A DNA stretch of 64,000 bases. Origin: Onchidella celtica (lineage: Eukaryota; Mollusca; Gastropoda; Systellommatophora; Onchidiidae). The DNA lies in contig OZ007579.1 in the NCBI GenBank assembly GCA_963931925.1, positions 49,426,119-49,490,118 of the forward strand, in the 5' to 3' direction. Positions 11,803 through 21,631 of the stretch are shown here, piece after piece. A model generated the notes under the pieces. The model had not been told where the DNA came from. It was given only the letters and a program-made list of their open reading frames with translations, and ran no database searches. The stretch's first letter is position 1. Each line of letters starts with the position of its first letter. The translations under genes were made by a program, and so were the position numbers.

Positions 11803-12677
11803 AGAATTAAATAACACCATACCATTTAGGTAAATTATTCTAAAATCTATAGCATTTTATCCCATTATTTAATATTGTATTCTTGTAACATTGTGTTTTC
11901 AGGTCCTTTTATTATACATTATAGGCAATTTGTATTAAAGTAACATTTTGCTTCAATTTCATATGGTGAACTCACCATCCCATTGACCCGACGACACCGG
12001 CGAGGGACAACTTTCACCTTACAGATCTACCTCAGACAGAAACGCATTTTTTTGGACTTGGAACAAGCTATGGTTTGAGGATATCTACCATCTGAATTCC
12101 TCAAAAACAAAGTTAAGTGATCCATCTATTTGACAGTCTTGAGGAGGGCGAGGTACTTTCCGCTCTGTGTTCCAGGCTATTTTCCATTTAGTTTAAGAGC
12201 GGGAGGTTGGTTGGGGTCATAGTTTAGCATATCTTCTTTGCCATTTCGAAGGATATTGGAGTGCCTTGGTGGCTATTGATAACTCGGGGGAATTTGCTTC
12301 ACTGTGAGTAGTTCTATTAGGGATCCATTATTCGTATAGATTGTGGCGTTTCTTTTCCTTCCTTACATTTTTTAGGAAGATGTCTCTCCTGTTTTCTTCT
12401 TAAACTTTCTGTAATATAAGTTAGGGCTTGTAGGGTCTGTTATCGTTCGTCTTTTTTTTGTGAGTTTAGCGTCCTGTTTATTGTATTTCTTTTTGCTTCC
12501 TTATAAACTTTACACTAGTATACTAACATTGTTATGTTTACAATATATGCCTGAGGTAATTCACGTGCTAAAACCACGTTGAATTGTAATCTGGTATTGA
12601 TATATGAGAGAGAGAGATATAATAAATTTTTGATCACGTGATAATTTCACGTCGAATATAGAGAGAATAATTTTGCA
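11803..12677 (+). other. Untranslated leader of element B
   Basis: About 0.9 kb between PBS and the first gag codons. It shares short blocks with the leader of element A (a GTTCTATAGGGA-like block and a TTTAGGAAGA block near 12372), so the two families are related here too. No coding potential is seen. Confidence 0.55.
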
Positions 12678-13286
12678 GTGGTAACAGAAGACACTGCGTG
12701 TGCGCATTTTAAGAAGAGAGAGATATTTCAAATTAAAGAGAGGGCACCGACATCCTCTGAAGAAATCACATCGTGCGCGGAACGTTATGCGTCCGCCCAC
12801 CCAAATCGTCCTTTGGCAAAGCCTTCAACTACAGCACCGTGTTATGCCAACGTGGGCAAAGGAGCGCCAACCGGACACGATCGTTCAAGGCCGACTCGTC
12901 GTCAGGCCCCAAATCCGCGCTCACAATCAGAGCCGCCTTTTTTTAAACAGAGGGATTTTCCGAATCGAAGTAATTTATCCCCGCGTCGAGGATACCAGAA
13001 CTATTCTTTTTACGAGCCTCGCCCATATTATCGTGGCAACTATCCAGGCCAACAATATAACCGGCCTCAGGGACCGCCGCGACGAGTGCATTTTGATAAT
13101 AATCATGATTATGATAGACCGCAGAGTCTTCCTTATCGTGGAAACGATCCTCATCGTATTATGTGTTTTAGGTGTAATAGGGTAGGCCACATACAAAAAT
13201 TTTGTAACGTGAAAATGGAAGCGGCAAATGCCTGCTCTGTTAAATCTACACCTTATGAAACTGACGGTCATTCTGAATCTTCATGA
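12678..13286 (+). pseudogene. Element B gag, N-terminal part missing
   Basis: The open frame starts without an ATG. Its first recognisable piece (EEITSCAERYASAHPNRP) aligns with the end of the gag core of element A (ASKLAEAYRTAHPSKP). The coiled-coil and most of the capsid-like core are therefore absent. What remains is a basic Arg/Gly/Tyr-rich linker and one zinc knuckle, CFRCNRVGHIQKFC, near residues 165-178. The frame ends in TGA at 13284-13286, in the same frame as pol. An alternative reading is that upstream gag is joined by splicing (TTTTGCAG lies at 12671-12678), but no upstream gag exon is visible in the leader. Confidence 0.7.
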
Positions 13287-13310
13287 CAATCAAAAGCTAT
13301 TCCAGTCATG
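13284..13310 (+). promoter_or_regulatory. In-frame gag/pol stop with CAR-YYA context, possible readthrough site
   Basis: TGA at 13284-13286 is followed by CAA TCA, which fits the CAR-YYA pattern known to promote stop readthrough in tobamovirus-type signals (best studied after UAG). Seven sense codons then lead to the ATG at 13308 in the same frame. The codons just before that ATG read KAIPV, matching KIPV in the uninterrupted polyprotein of element A. Protein homology thus starts upstream of the ATG. It may equally be a simple nonsense mutation. Confidence 0.4.
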
Positions 13311-16300
13311 TCCGCCCTACATGAACTGGGGGAATTAACATTTTACCAGGGCCGCGTGAACGCAATTCGCGCTTCCGTTCTACGTGACTCCGGATGCACG
13401 ACTATCGGCGTTCGAGAGTCACTAGTCCGTCCAACACAATTTTTGGATAAAGACGTAACTTGTATTACTTTTGGCGGATCTGTGGAGCGATTCCGTCTTG
13501 CAGAAGTTTATATTGATACACCTTTTCTCACAGGTATTGTTACCGCATGTGTACTACCTAATCCAGTGGCTGATGTAATCATAGGAAATGTACCTCAAGT
13601 AAATAAGTTTCCTATCGGTAACTTGGAAATTTGGACTGAGGATGAGAGTGTTGCTTGTGCGACAACACGCCTACAATCGAGTCGACGAGCAGACAGTGCA
13701 TTGAGTAACCCTACTATTGAAGTGAACATAACGTCTAGTGCATTCCATGATGAGCAACATTCAGATCCCACATTGAAACATTTGTTTACTAAAGTTGATC
13801 CTACAGCGCCGGATACCTCTAAGTTTCTTATTAAAGATGACTTATTATATCGTAATTTTCGGAATAAGCGAGAGACCGTTATGCAACTTGTAGTACCAAG
13901 ATCTTTTCGTCGCGACATTATTCTTCTCGCGCATGACACTTCCTTGGCGGGTCACCAAGGAAAGGCCAGAACTAAGTCTCGAATACTATCGCAATTTTTT
14001 TGGCCCAGTATTTACGCAGATGTAAACCGGTTCGTATCAACATGTGACGTATGTCAGAGACGTACTCCTAAAGGAAGAGCATCGCGGACTCCTCTGCAGG
14101 AGATGCCTATGGTCTCCAGACCATTTGAACGCGTTGCCGTAGATATAGTTGGGCCTCTACACAAGTCAGACAGAGGACATCGTTTTATACTTTCTGTCAT
14201 TGACTACGCAACCCGTTGGCCAGAGGCCATCCCACTAAAAGACATTTCAGCCGATCATGTGGCTGAAGCGCTTATTACTATTTTTTCGCGTCTTGGATTT
14301 CCGGTTGAAATTTTATCGGACAGAGGTCCACAGTTTACCTCTGAGCTTTTTAAGAAAGTCTTGGAATTGGTCGGGATTAAACAAAGATTGACATCTCCAT
14401 ACCAACCACAGTCTAATGGCTGCTGTGAACGGTGGAATGCTACCATGAAAGCTATGCTTGCGCGAGTTTCCGCCGACAAGCCGAGTGATTGGGATCGACA
14501 ACTCCCCGCTATTCTCTTTGCATACCGAGAACTACCGAACGCATCGACGGGTTTTTCCCCCTTCGAATTATTGTATGGTCGCAAGCCGCGTGGTCCAATG
14601 GCCATACTCCATGATTTATTCGCCGGATCAGACACCGACGACAACGATACGCGGTCTGCATATCAATACGTTGTAGACTTGCGCCATCGAATTCTTAACG
14701 CATGTCAGCTCGCACAAAAATCTTCAGCTGCGCATGCGAGTCTTTATAAACTATATCGTGATCAAGGTAGCCGATGGCGAACTTTGGCCGTTGGAGACCA
14801 AACTCTTGTTCTCCTTCCGGAGACGAAAAATAAACTCCTTCTTACATGGAAGGGACCTTTTAAAGTCCTAAAGAGACTTTCTCGAGTGAATTATCTTATC
14901 AAGATTCGAGGACAGGACAAAGTCTTCCATATAAATATGTTAAAGCAGTACCTGTCCGACGATGATAATCGTCAGAATAATCGCCGAAATGTGATTGCTC
15001 AGGCCAGTGCGGCCTTAGTTTCAGTTGACGATGATGATCCTATTAAGATAGAGCATTCAATCCCCGCACTTGAAGCTTCTGAAAACACTTCGGATGTAAA
15101 TATAAATCCAGATCTGTCTGAATCACAAAGACAAGATATAAGAGATTTACTTAACGAGTTTACTACGGTCTTTACTGATCTACCAGGTAATACTTCATTG
15201 GTTCAGCATGTTATAAGATTGAAGACGGATATACCCGTCTTTGTTAAACCATACCCGCGTCCACTGCACGCACAGGAGACTATAATAACCGAGGTACGTA
15301 ACATGTTTCACCTGGGAGTGATAGAGCGATCGATGAGTCCATATAACTCACCCATCGTCTTAGTGAAAAAAAAAGATGATACAGTGCGTTTTTGTATTGA
15401 CTATCGTAAACTTAATGAGGTTACGATATATGACGCTGAACCGATTCCCAACCAGGAGAATCTGTTTGTGCAGTTAGCGAGGGCAACGATTTTTTCTAAA
15501 ATTGACCTTTCCAAAGGCTATTGGCAAATTCCGCTTGATGAGAATAGCAAGCAATATACCGCTTTTCAGACTCCGTTGGGTCTTATGCATTGGCGCTATA
15601 TGCCTTTCGGGTTAGTTACAGCCCCTGCCACTTTCGCCCGTATGATGACAATATTGCTCCAGAATATGAATTCCGTATTGTCGTATTTTGACGACATTTG
15701 TATTTATGAAACCAATTGGTCGGGCCACCTCGCAGCCCTACGACAAGTTTTTATTGCTCTTCGTCGAGCTGGCCTTACGGCGAAACCCAGTAAGGTGTTT
15801 TTAGGGTATAATGAAATTAATTTTCTGGGCCATACAATTGCCCACGGCGTTCAGACTCCTGATGACAAAAAGATAACTACCATCTTAAAGCTCCAACCCC
15901 CTCGAACTAAGAAAGAAGTTCGTAGTTTATTGGGCTTTCTTAACTATTATAGGAAATTCATTCCAAATTTTTCTTCGCTTACAGCTCCGTTGTCGGACCT
16001 CACAAGAAAGAATTTTCCTAATAAAGTAAAATGGACAACCGAATGTGCTGATACACTTCGTACCGTTCAACAACTGTTTTCCACTTCCCCCATTCTCATA
16101 CTTCCAGATATAAACCAAATATTTATTGTCCGCACTGATGCGTCGGACAAGGGATTGGGAGCTGTGTTATTACAAGAACGAGACGATACCTTGCGGCCAT
16201 GTCTATACGCCAGCCGCAAGTTGCTAGATAGGGAATGCCGCTATGCAATTATCGAGCGAGAGTGCCTCGCTATCATTTTTGCTGTAAACGCATTTTCGCG

Positions 16301-16487
16301 ATATCTACCCATGTCCGAGTTTATAATTGAAACGGATCATCGTCCGTTGTTATTCTTAAAGGCTAACAGGGCTAAAAATGCTCGATTAACCAGATGGAGT
16401 CTTGCACTCCAGGAATACCGGTTTGTTATCCGGTCTATCCCTGGCGGTGACAATTCCCAAGCTGATGTTTTGTCACGTCTAATTTAG
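13308..16487 (+). CDS. pol: Element B Pol: protease - integrase - reverse transcriptase - RNase H
   Basis: A 1059-residue open frame with this order. Protease: active site LRDSG, Asp 27 (DSG variant of DTG). Integrase: zinc-binding HHCC around residues 209-250; catalytic Asp 279 (VDIVGP), Asp 338 (LSDRGPQF) and Glu 374, giving exact D-35-E spacing; GPY/F-type module (TWKGPFKVL) and HINML after it. RT: motif A Asp 733 (SKIDLSKGYW) and active site YFDD at 794-796 region, intact. RNase H: RTDASDKG, the Glu in IERECLA, TDHRPL and the final Asp in QADVLSRL, all present. It would copy element RNA into DNA and insert it. Integrase lying before RT is the Gmr1-like order. The true upstream boundary is probably inside the gag frame. 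Confidence 0.95.
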   Translation: MSALHELGELTFYQGRVNAIRASVLRDSGCTTIGVRESLVRPTQFLDKDVTCITFGGSVERFRLAEVYIDTPFLTGIVTACVLPNPVADVIIGNVPQVNKFPIGNLEIWTEDESVACATTRLQSSRRADSALSNPTIEVNITSSAFHDEQHSDPTLKHLFTKVDPTAPDTSKFLIKDDLLYRNFRNKRETVMQLVVPRSFRRDIILLAHDTSLAGHQGKARTKSRILSQFFWPSIYADVNRFVSTCDVCQRRTPKGRASRTPLQEMPMVSRPFERVAVDIVGPLHKSDRGHRFILSVIDYATRWPEAIPLKDISADHVAEALITIFSRLGFPVEILSDRGPQFTSELFKKVLELVGIKQRLTSPYQPQSNGCCERWNATMKAMLARVSADKPSDWDRQLPAILFAYRELPNASTGFSPFELLYGRKPRGPMAILHDLFAGSDTDDNDTRSAYQYVVDLRHRILNACQLAQKSSAAHASLYKLYRDQGSRWRTLAVGDQTLVLLPETKNKLLLTWKGPFKVLKRLSRVNYLIKIRGQDKVFHINMLKQYLSDDDNRQNNRRNVIAQASAALVSVDDDDPIKIEHSIPALEASENTSDVNINPDLSESQRQDIRDLLNEFTTVFTDLPGNTSLVQHVIRLKTDIPVFVKPYPRPLHAQETIITEVRNMFHLGVIERSMSPYNSPIVLVKKKDDTVRFCIDYRKLNEVTIYDAEPIPNQENLFVQLARATIFSKIDLSKGYWQIPLDENSKQYTAFQTPLGLMHWRYMPFGLVTAPATFARMMTILLQNMNSVLSYFDDICIYETNWSGHLAALRQVFIALRRAGLTAKPSKVFLGYNEINFLGHTIAHGVQTPDDKKITTILKLQPPRTKKEVRSLLGFLNYYRKFIPNFSSLTAPLSDLTRKNFPNKVKWTTECADTLRTVQQLFSTSPILILPDINQIFIVRTDASDKGLGAVLLQERDDTLRPCLYASRKLLDRECRYAIIERECLAIIFAVNAFSRYLPMSEFIIETDHRPLLFLKANRAKNARLTRWSLALQEYRFVIRSIPGGDNSQADVLSRLI

Positions 16488-17165
16488 TCCCCTATTAAAG
16501 AGTGTTGTGTCTTGTATTGGGGTTGGATAGTGCTTGTCCCCCTCAATTCTAGACGGTGGATGGATTCACATTTATGTTGTTCATTACTTTATGAACCAGT
16601 TTTACAATCCTTTTTTGTGAATATCCTCTTTCCACCAGCGTCATTCCGGACTGTGACCTGAACTTCTGACAAACCTGACGCCCTTGTCAGCGGGTCAATG
16701 AGATGGAGACATGGCAAACCAAGCTACCAGAGCTACTGCTGCCATTGGATACCACAGTATTTTAATTAACAATATATTGTGTGTGAATGTGTATATATAA
16801 GCAGCAATTATGTGTGTTGACTAGATAATTATGAGCCTATTCCTTCAGTAAGGCTTCATTGTTTGATAATAGTTATACTTTAATCCAGCAGTATACAGTG
16901 ATATACTCATTTGTTATTATAGATGTTCCTGAGAAGTTTGATTGGGTGCAGTAAGAATGTTTCGATAGAATAGATTCTATAGAACGTGACATCAATAATT
17001 GTATGCTTTTTGTCCATGCAATATGCACGTTCTTAGTTAGATTTTTCTTCTCAAGCTTAAGGCTCGTTTTTCTACAGTACTACTTAAGCCCCTACCACAA
17101 TAACTTTGGGATTTCTTGGATCCTATCGTGTAAATTTTTCTTAAAATTTTCACTGGGGTGGGGGA
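16488..17165 (+). other. 3' untranslated region and polypurine tract of element B
   Basis: No frame of note. The last bases before the 3' LTR are GGGGTGGGGGA, a polypurine tract for plus-strand priming. The same tract precedes the LTRs of A (near 26632) and G (51325-51335, reversed). Confidence 0.75.
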
Positions 17166-18482
17166 TGTCAGGATAATCTTGTAATTGTCGTGCTGGGTCA
17201 CGACTTGTTTTTTTTTTGTCACGGTTTCGTTGTTTTAACCAGCGGAAATGTCCTTGAACTGTTTTCGTGAACAGTTTGTTTTTGTAACGCTTTTTCTTAG
17301 AGATGGAAAGAAAGTGGGGCAAGATAGAATAAATGGATAAGTTAGCAGTGACGGTGCAGTTTTCGACCCCGTGATTTTGATGAACTCTTACGAGGGAAGA
17401 GAAGGGGTGAATAAGGTTAGATAGTTTAAGACGCTTAGTCACGGTCAGAAATTCGTACATAAAACGTAGAGGGTTTAGAGATTTTAGTAATGGTTTTGAC
17501 ATGTTAATTCGACCTTGTCTGTTTCTGGTACAAGGCCGTGACCGACTTCCATGTAGATCTATTAATACTACGAGCTGAGCTCGGAATGGATGCACCAATC
17601 AAATCCAGGCATTTGGACGGTAATTTGCAGCTGGCCGCACAGTATATAAGCGTAGCCATACTGATGTTCTTTACTCCATGCAGAAATATCCATCTGTGCA
17701 GGCGGTCGGCGGGATTCTGCCAGAAGAATCAGAAGACTGTAATATTCATGTCTATGTCCTTTATAGACACTGAAATGAGACCATAAGCTATTTGTGAAAA
17801 TTATCCACTGCTGTTATCTCCAGTTCCCTGATTTCTGATCAGGGACCAAGTGTAAGTGTCTGCCTGTTGATTCAACAATGAACGTGAAGCTGACCTTAAT
17901 TTTCCAGTAGGAGTGCTACCGAAGAATGCAAGACTTCCATGTATATTAGCTTGCAACTAGATCTAGCATGAATGTCTGGCATACACATTTGTAAATTGAA
18001 ATTGATGTGTCTGGATGAGGCTGGGGATTGCCAGCCCATCCTAGAGCAGATCTAGATCTAACTTAACTACGTCAGTTTGTATTGACGAGTTTGATCCATT
18101 ATAAGCGGTAGGCACAAATAACTGAGATAACATTGTCGTCTGAGACATTAGAATATTATTTGTTAGATAGTAGATAAGTAATACTTAAATTGTGAGTGAG
18201 ACAGAATGATATAATCCTTTAGGAATCTAGAGGAGACTTCTAGTGACATATAATTGACTTTTCATTTGATGCTGCTGATGTTGTCTTTTTAATATGTAAG
18301 AGCTAGACGAAATTGTTAGGGAATATTAAGTAAATAAATCTGTGGCCCTGCAGGTCCCGATAAAAACCATTCAGATTGTTATTAGTATGTGGCATGGGTA
18401 TGAATGAGTAATTTCCTAAAAACCTCTCGATTTTTAAATGCAGTCGTAACACTAATAATTCCTTAATATCCAACTCGTAACA
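17166..18482 (+). repeat. 3' LTR of element B
   Basis: It starts TGTCAGGATAATC right after the polypurine tract and ends CTCGTAACA, followed by the TSD CATGT. It contains the same CCAAT/TATATAA promoter and AATAAAT near its end (18335-18341) as the 5' LTR. Confidence 0.93.
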
Positions 18483-18487
18483 CATGT

Positions 18488-19391
18488 GATCTACTAGTAA
18501 TTCCTAATCTGGCTTTCTCTAGCTCATGTTGTCTTTCCCGTTCTTTCTCTTGTCTTTTTTTCTTTCTCCTGCGCTTCTGTCTATCTCTTTCTTTCTCCTG
18601 CGCCTTCTGTCTATCTCTTTCTTTCTCCTGCGCCTTCTGTCTATCTCTTTCTTTCTCCTGCGCCTTCTGTCTATCTCTTTCTTTCTCCTGCGCCTTCTGT
18701 CTATCTCTTTCTTTCTCCTGCGCCTTCTGTCTATCTCTTTCTCCAGCGCCTTCTGTCTATCTCTTTCTTTCTCCTGCGCCTTCTGTCTATCTCTTTCTCC
18801 TGCGCCTTCTGTCTATCTCTTTCTTACTCCTGCGCCTTCTGTCTATCTCTTTCTTACTCCTGCGCCTCCTGTCTATCTCTTTCTTACTCCTGCGCCTTCT
18901 GTCTATCTCTTTCTTTTTCCTGCGCCTTCTGTCTATCTCTTTCATTTTCCTGCGCCTTCTGTCTATTCTTTCATTTTCCTGCGCCTTCTGTCTATCTCTT
19001 TCTTTCTCCTGCGCCTTCTGTCTATCTCTTTCATTGTCCTGCGCCTTCTGTCTCTTTCTTTCTCCTGCGCCTTCTGTCTATCTCTTTCTTTCTCCTGCGC
19101 CTTCTGTCTATCTCTTTCTTTCTCCTGCGCCTTCTGTCTCTTTCTTTCTCCTGCGCCTTCTGTCTATCTCTTTCTTTCTCCTGCGCCTTCTGTCTCTTTC
19201 TTTCTTCTGCGCTTTCTGTCTATCTCTTTCTCCTGCGCCTTCTGTCTATCTCTTTCTCCTGCGCCTTCTGTCTATCTCTTTCTCCTGCGCCTTCTGTCTA
19301 TCTCTTTTTTTCTCCTGCGCCTTCTGTCTATCTCTTTCTTTCTCCTGCGCCTTCTTCTGTCTATCTCTTTCTTTCTCTTGTGCCTCGTGTT
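18488..19391 (-). repeat. Gag coiled-coil of element C expanded into a 30-bp minisatellite
   Basis: About 27-28 units of 30 bp (some 26 bp) occupy 18560-19380. Read on the minus strand the 30-bp unit encodes AQEKERDRQK, a charged coiled-coil repeat. The flanks on both sides continue the gag reading of C: Leu/Glu/Lys-rich sequence at 27844-27870 on one side, Glu/Arg-rich sequence at 18490-18560 on the other. Elements A, D and E have a shorter, irregular coiled-coil at the same place in gag. The 26-bp units shift the frame, so the array is probably not translated through. The plus-strand frame 18526-19443 (Phe/Leu/Ser-rich) is a shadow. Confidence 0.75.
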
Positions 19392-20584
19392 TGTCACGAG
19401 TGGAGTGAGTGCAATTAAGGGGATTGCTACAGAGCGGGTGTAGAGTAAGGACTCACAGTAGACAGCAAGTTAAGCGTGCTGTTGTGAGTAGTGGGGGGGG
19501 GGGGGTCTGAATGAGGCGAAAGCGCTGTATAACTATCACTGCAAGTTAGAAGGTCCTAGGGATCGGACCTGTGAATAAAAGCCCATCGGGCGGACATAAA
19601 GGGGAAGCAGTCGAGAAGACTAGTGAGAGTCTTTACAGTTATGACTGGTATGTAGAACGTTGATTGATTATTATGATTGATGTATTATATTATATTCGTC
19701 TATTACCATGATGTGAATAAGTATATGTGAGGAATGTGGAAGTCCTTGATATTGGATATAGCAATGTGCGCCACGAGCGATAGATGAAAGTGATTTCATG
19801 GATTTGTAGCGCGAGTGAGTAGTGTGTACTCCGATGGAAGTGTGTTACCGTAAGATGTGTGGTGAGTGAAAGGTGAACTAGTGTGTGTACGCTTCATGGA
19901 TTGTAAGGAGAGGTGGAGTGAATAGAAATGGTAGGGTATTATACCAATGTAATATTATTCTTGTAGGTGTCGGGGACGGGCCGCAGAGCCACCTCGATGA
20001 GCACAGGGGATAGGCCAGCATAGGGCCGGAGGCCACACATAGGCCAGAAGTGAGGCTGTCAGCGCAGGACAGTAGAGGCACATAAAGTCGTGGCAGTCAG
20101 GCCACGGACAGGGACGTAGATATGAGAGTGAATGAGATACTATATTGTTGCCATGTTGATAGGCTAGTGAACTGATATTATGTTGTTGCCATGTTGATGG
20201 CTATGGAAATAATAATGTGTTATTGCCCTGCGGAGGTGCTAGGGGAGTGCTAAGGTGTATGACAATAGGAAGGTGATATTGAGAGACTGCGGTGCCAGTG
20301 AATCATTAATGTACTATTAAGACCCTGAGGGGAGAGGCTGAGGCCGAAGTGCCTTTAGGAGTAACTACCGGATTGTGGATCCGAGGGAGCGTGTGTGTGA
20401 GAATAAGGCCGTTGTACGGCAGTCATTTCAATAATATAATATAGGTAATTGCGCTATTATATGTATAATTATGTTTAATAAATGTGTGAGTCTGATGGGT
20501 TGTTTTGTTAAGTGTTAAACTTGTTTGTTCGTGATTGTCGTCCTGTCATAAACTATTACATTTCCCAGTCTGGGATTTGTGACA
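19392..20584 (+). repeat. 5' LTR of element A
   Basis: It starts TGTCACGAGTGGAG and ends GGGATTTGTGACA. A polyadenylation hexamer AATAAA lies at 20477-20482. It differs from the 3' LTR by a G-run length near 19493 and by a few substitutions (for example TCTTTACAG versus TCTTTCCAG near 19635/26890). The minus-strand frame 19878-20081 is a shadow that recurs in every family-A LTR. Confidence 0.93.
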
Positions 20585-20690
20585 CTGGGGGCTCGTCCGT
20601 TGTGACACTGGGGGCTCGTCCGTTGTGACACTGGGGGCTCGTCCGTTGTGACACTGGGGGCTCGTCCGTTGTGACACTGGGGGCTCGTCC
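20577..20690 (+). repeat. Five-fold tandem primer-binding site (tRNA-Pro type)
   Basis: The 23-bp unit consists of TTGTGACA (identical to the last eight bases of the LTR), one C, then TGGGGGCTCGTCCG. The latter equals the first 14 bases of the classical tRNA-Pro PBS, TGGGGGCTCGTCCGGGAT. TGG starts at 20586, 20609, 20632, 20655 and 20678. The fifth unit ends in CTCGTCC. Because every PBS is preceded by the LTR end, each could in principle prime minus-strand synthesis. The 3' LTR of this copy ends at the first TTGTGACA, so the first PBS was used for this insertion. Confidence 0.9.
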
Positions 20691-21631
20691 TGTTTATCTG
20701 TGGTCATTTTGACATTGTGTATTCGTTATATTTAGTTGTTTTTCTGTTGTGCTAGGAATTCGTGCTGTTGTCTTTGTTCGTGGGATGAATGGAAATTTCA
20801 TGATGGTATGATTTATGTATGTTTATGAATAATAATATGTATTGATGCATGTATTTTGATGAATATGTATTAATGTGTACTTGAATTTCTGCAGAGTGTG
20901 CGTGCAGCCTGAGGAGACAAGCAGCCAGAGCTCCGATTAGGTCGAGGACTTAAACTCATAAGGCTGAAAGTTAAGTGAAAGTCAAAATTTTTGTGCCCTG
21001 GATTTTGGGCTGTTCCTTTAATCTGTCTTTTTCCCTGTTTTTGCTGTTTTTGTTGTCGTTATAGGTTATACGGGCGGTGGCGCGGGTTTGCTGTGGTGAG
21101 CGTAGTTTGTCCTCTTCGGGAGGTGGGCTAATCTAGGAACTTCGTTCATCACAGTGAACAGTTCTATAGGGACCTGTATTTTTGTTTAGATTGTGCCGTT
21201 CTATCTTCCTCGTTGTTTTAGGAAGACGTTTCTCTTGTCCTTCTTCTCCCTATCTGTAGATACGTTCTTTTTTTTCAGACTCTGTTCTTGTTTGTACCGT
21301 GTAGTATAATCGGCGTAGTAGGTTGCATTTTTTTCCATTATAGTTTTTTTTTGTAGAAGCTTTGTCCTAGTCTGGTTCGTTGTCCTTGACGTACTTGTGG
21401 TCCTTCTACTGTATTTCTTCATTCTTGTCGTTTCTATTTTCCTTTATAATTAATAGTGCATACATTTTATAGATATAGAATTAGTTGTGCTGTAAAGGTA
21501 AATTTCTGAATTGTATTCTGAACTGGGTATTGTTATATCTGGTGTGATCTCAGGTCTCTGGTCGTATCGTTAGTGATCATACCGACAGGTTGGTCGTCTT
21601 ATAATAGATACCATAACCATAAATCTGTGAA
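20691..21631 (+). other. Untranslated leader of element A
   Basis: About 0.94 kb without coding potential. It contains TTTCTGCAGAGTGTG near 20885 and the block GAACAGTTCTATAGGGACC near 21157, both kept in D and E, and a T-rich stretch. The polyprotein ATG follows at 21632 in the context TGTGAAATGGCGG, shared by D and E, which supports that start. Confidence 0.6.

Larger units (their letters stand above)
10468..18482 (+). mobile_element. Element B: full-length young Gmr1-order Ty3/gypsy element
   Basis: The two LTRs (1316 and 1317 bp) differ at only about five to ten sites by eye, so the insertion is recent. The TSD is CATGT (10463-10467 and 18483-18487). It interrupts the gag of element C. 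The internal region has a truncated gag, then in the same frame PR-INT-RT-RH. The integrase and RT catalytic residues are intact. Confidence 0.92.

Noticed and set aside
18560..19380. CRISPR-like regular repeat array
   Set aside because: Units are contiguous with no unique spacers, in a eukaryotic retrotransposon. It is a coding-derived minisatellite.
18526..19443. 305-residue plus-strand frame rich in Phe, Leu, Ser (and an overlapping 124-residue frame)
   Set aside because: It is the antisense reading of a 30-bp minisatellite that encodes a charged gag coiled-coil on the other strand. No stop arises simply because of the repeat composition.
19878..20081. 67-residue minus-strand frame recurring at 27132, 54996 and 61221
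   Set aside because: Antisense frame inside family-A LTRs. Conservation follows from LTR copies, not from coding.
20577..20690. Riboswitch or terminator reading of the repeated GGGGGCTCGTCC
   Set aside because: Position directly after the LTR and match to the tRNA-Pro PBS explain it. The organism is not bacterial.
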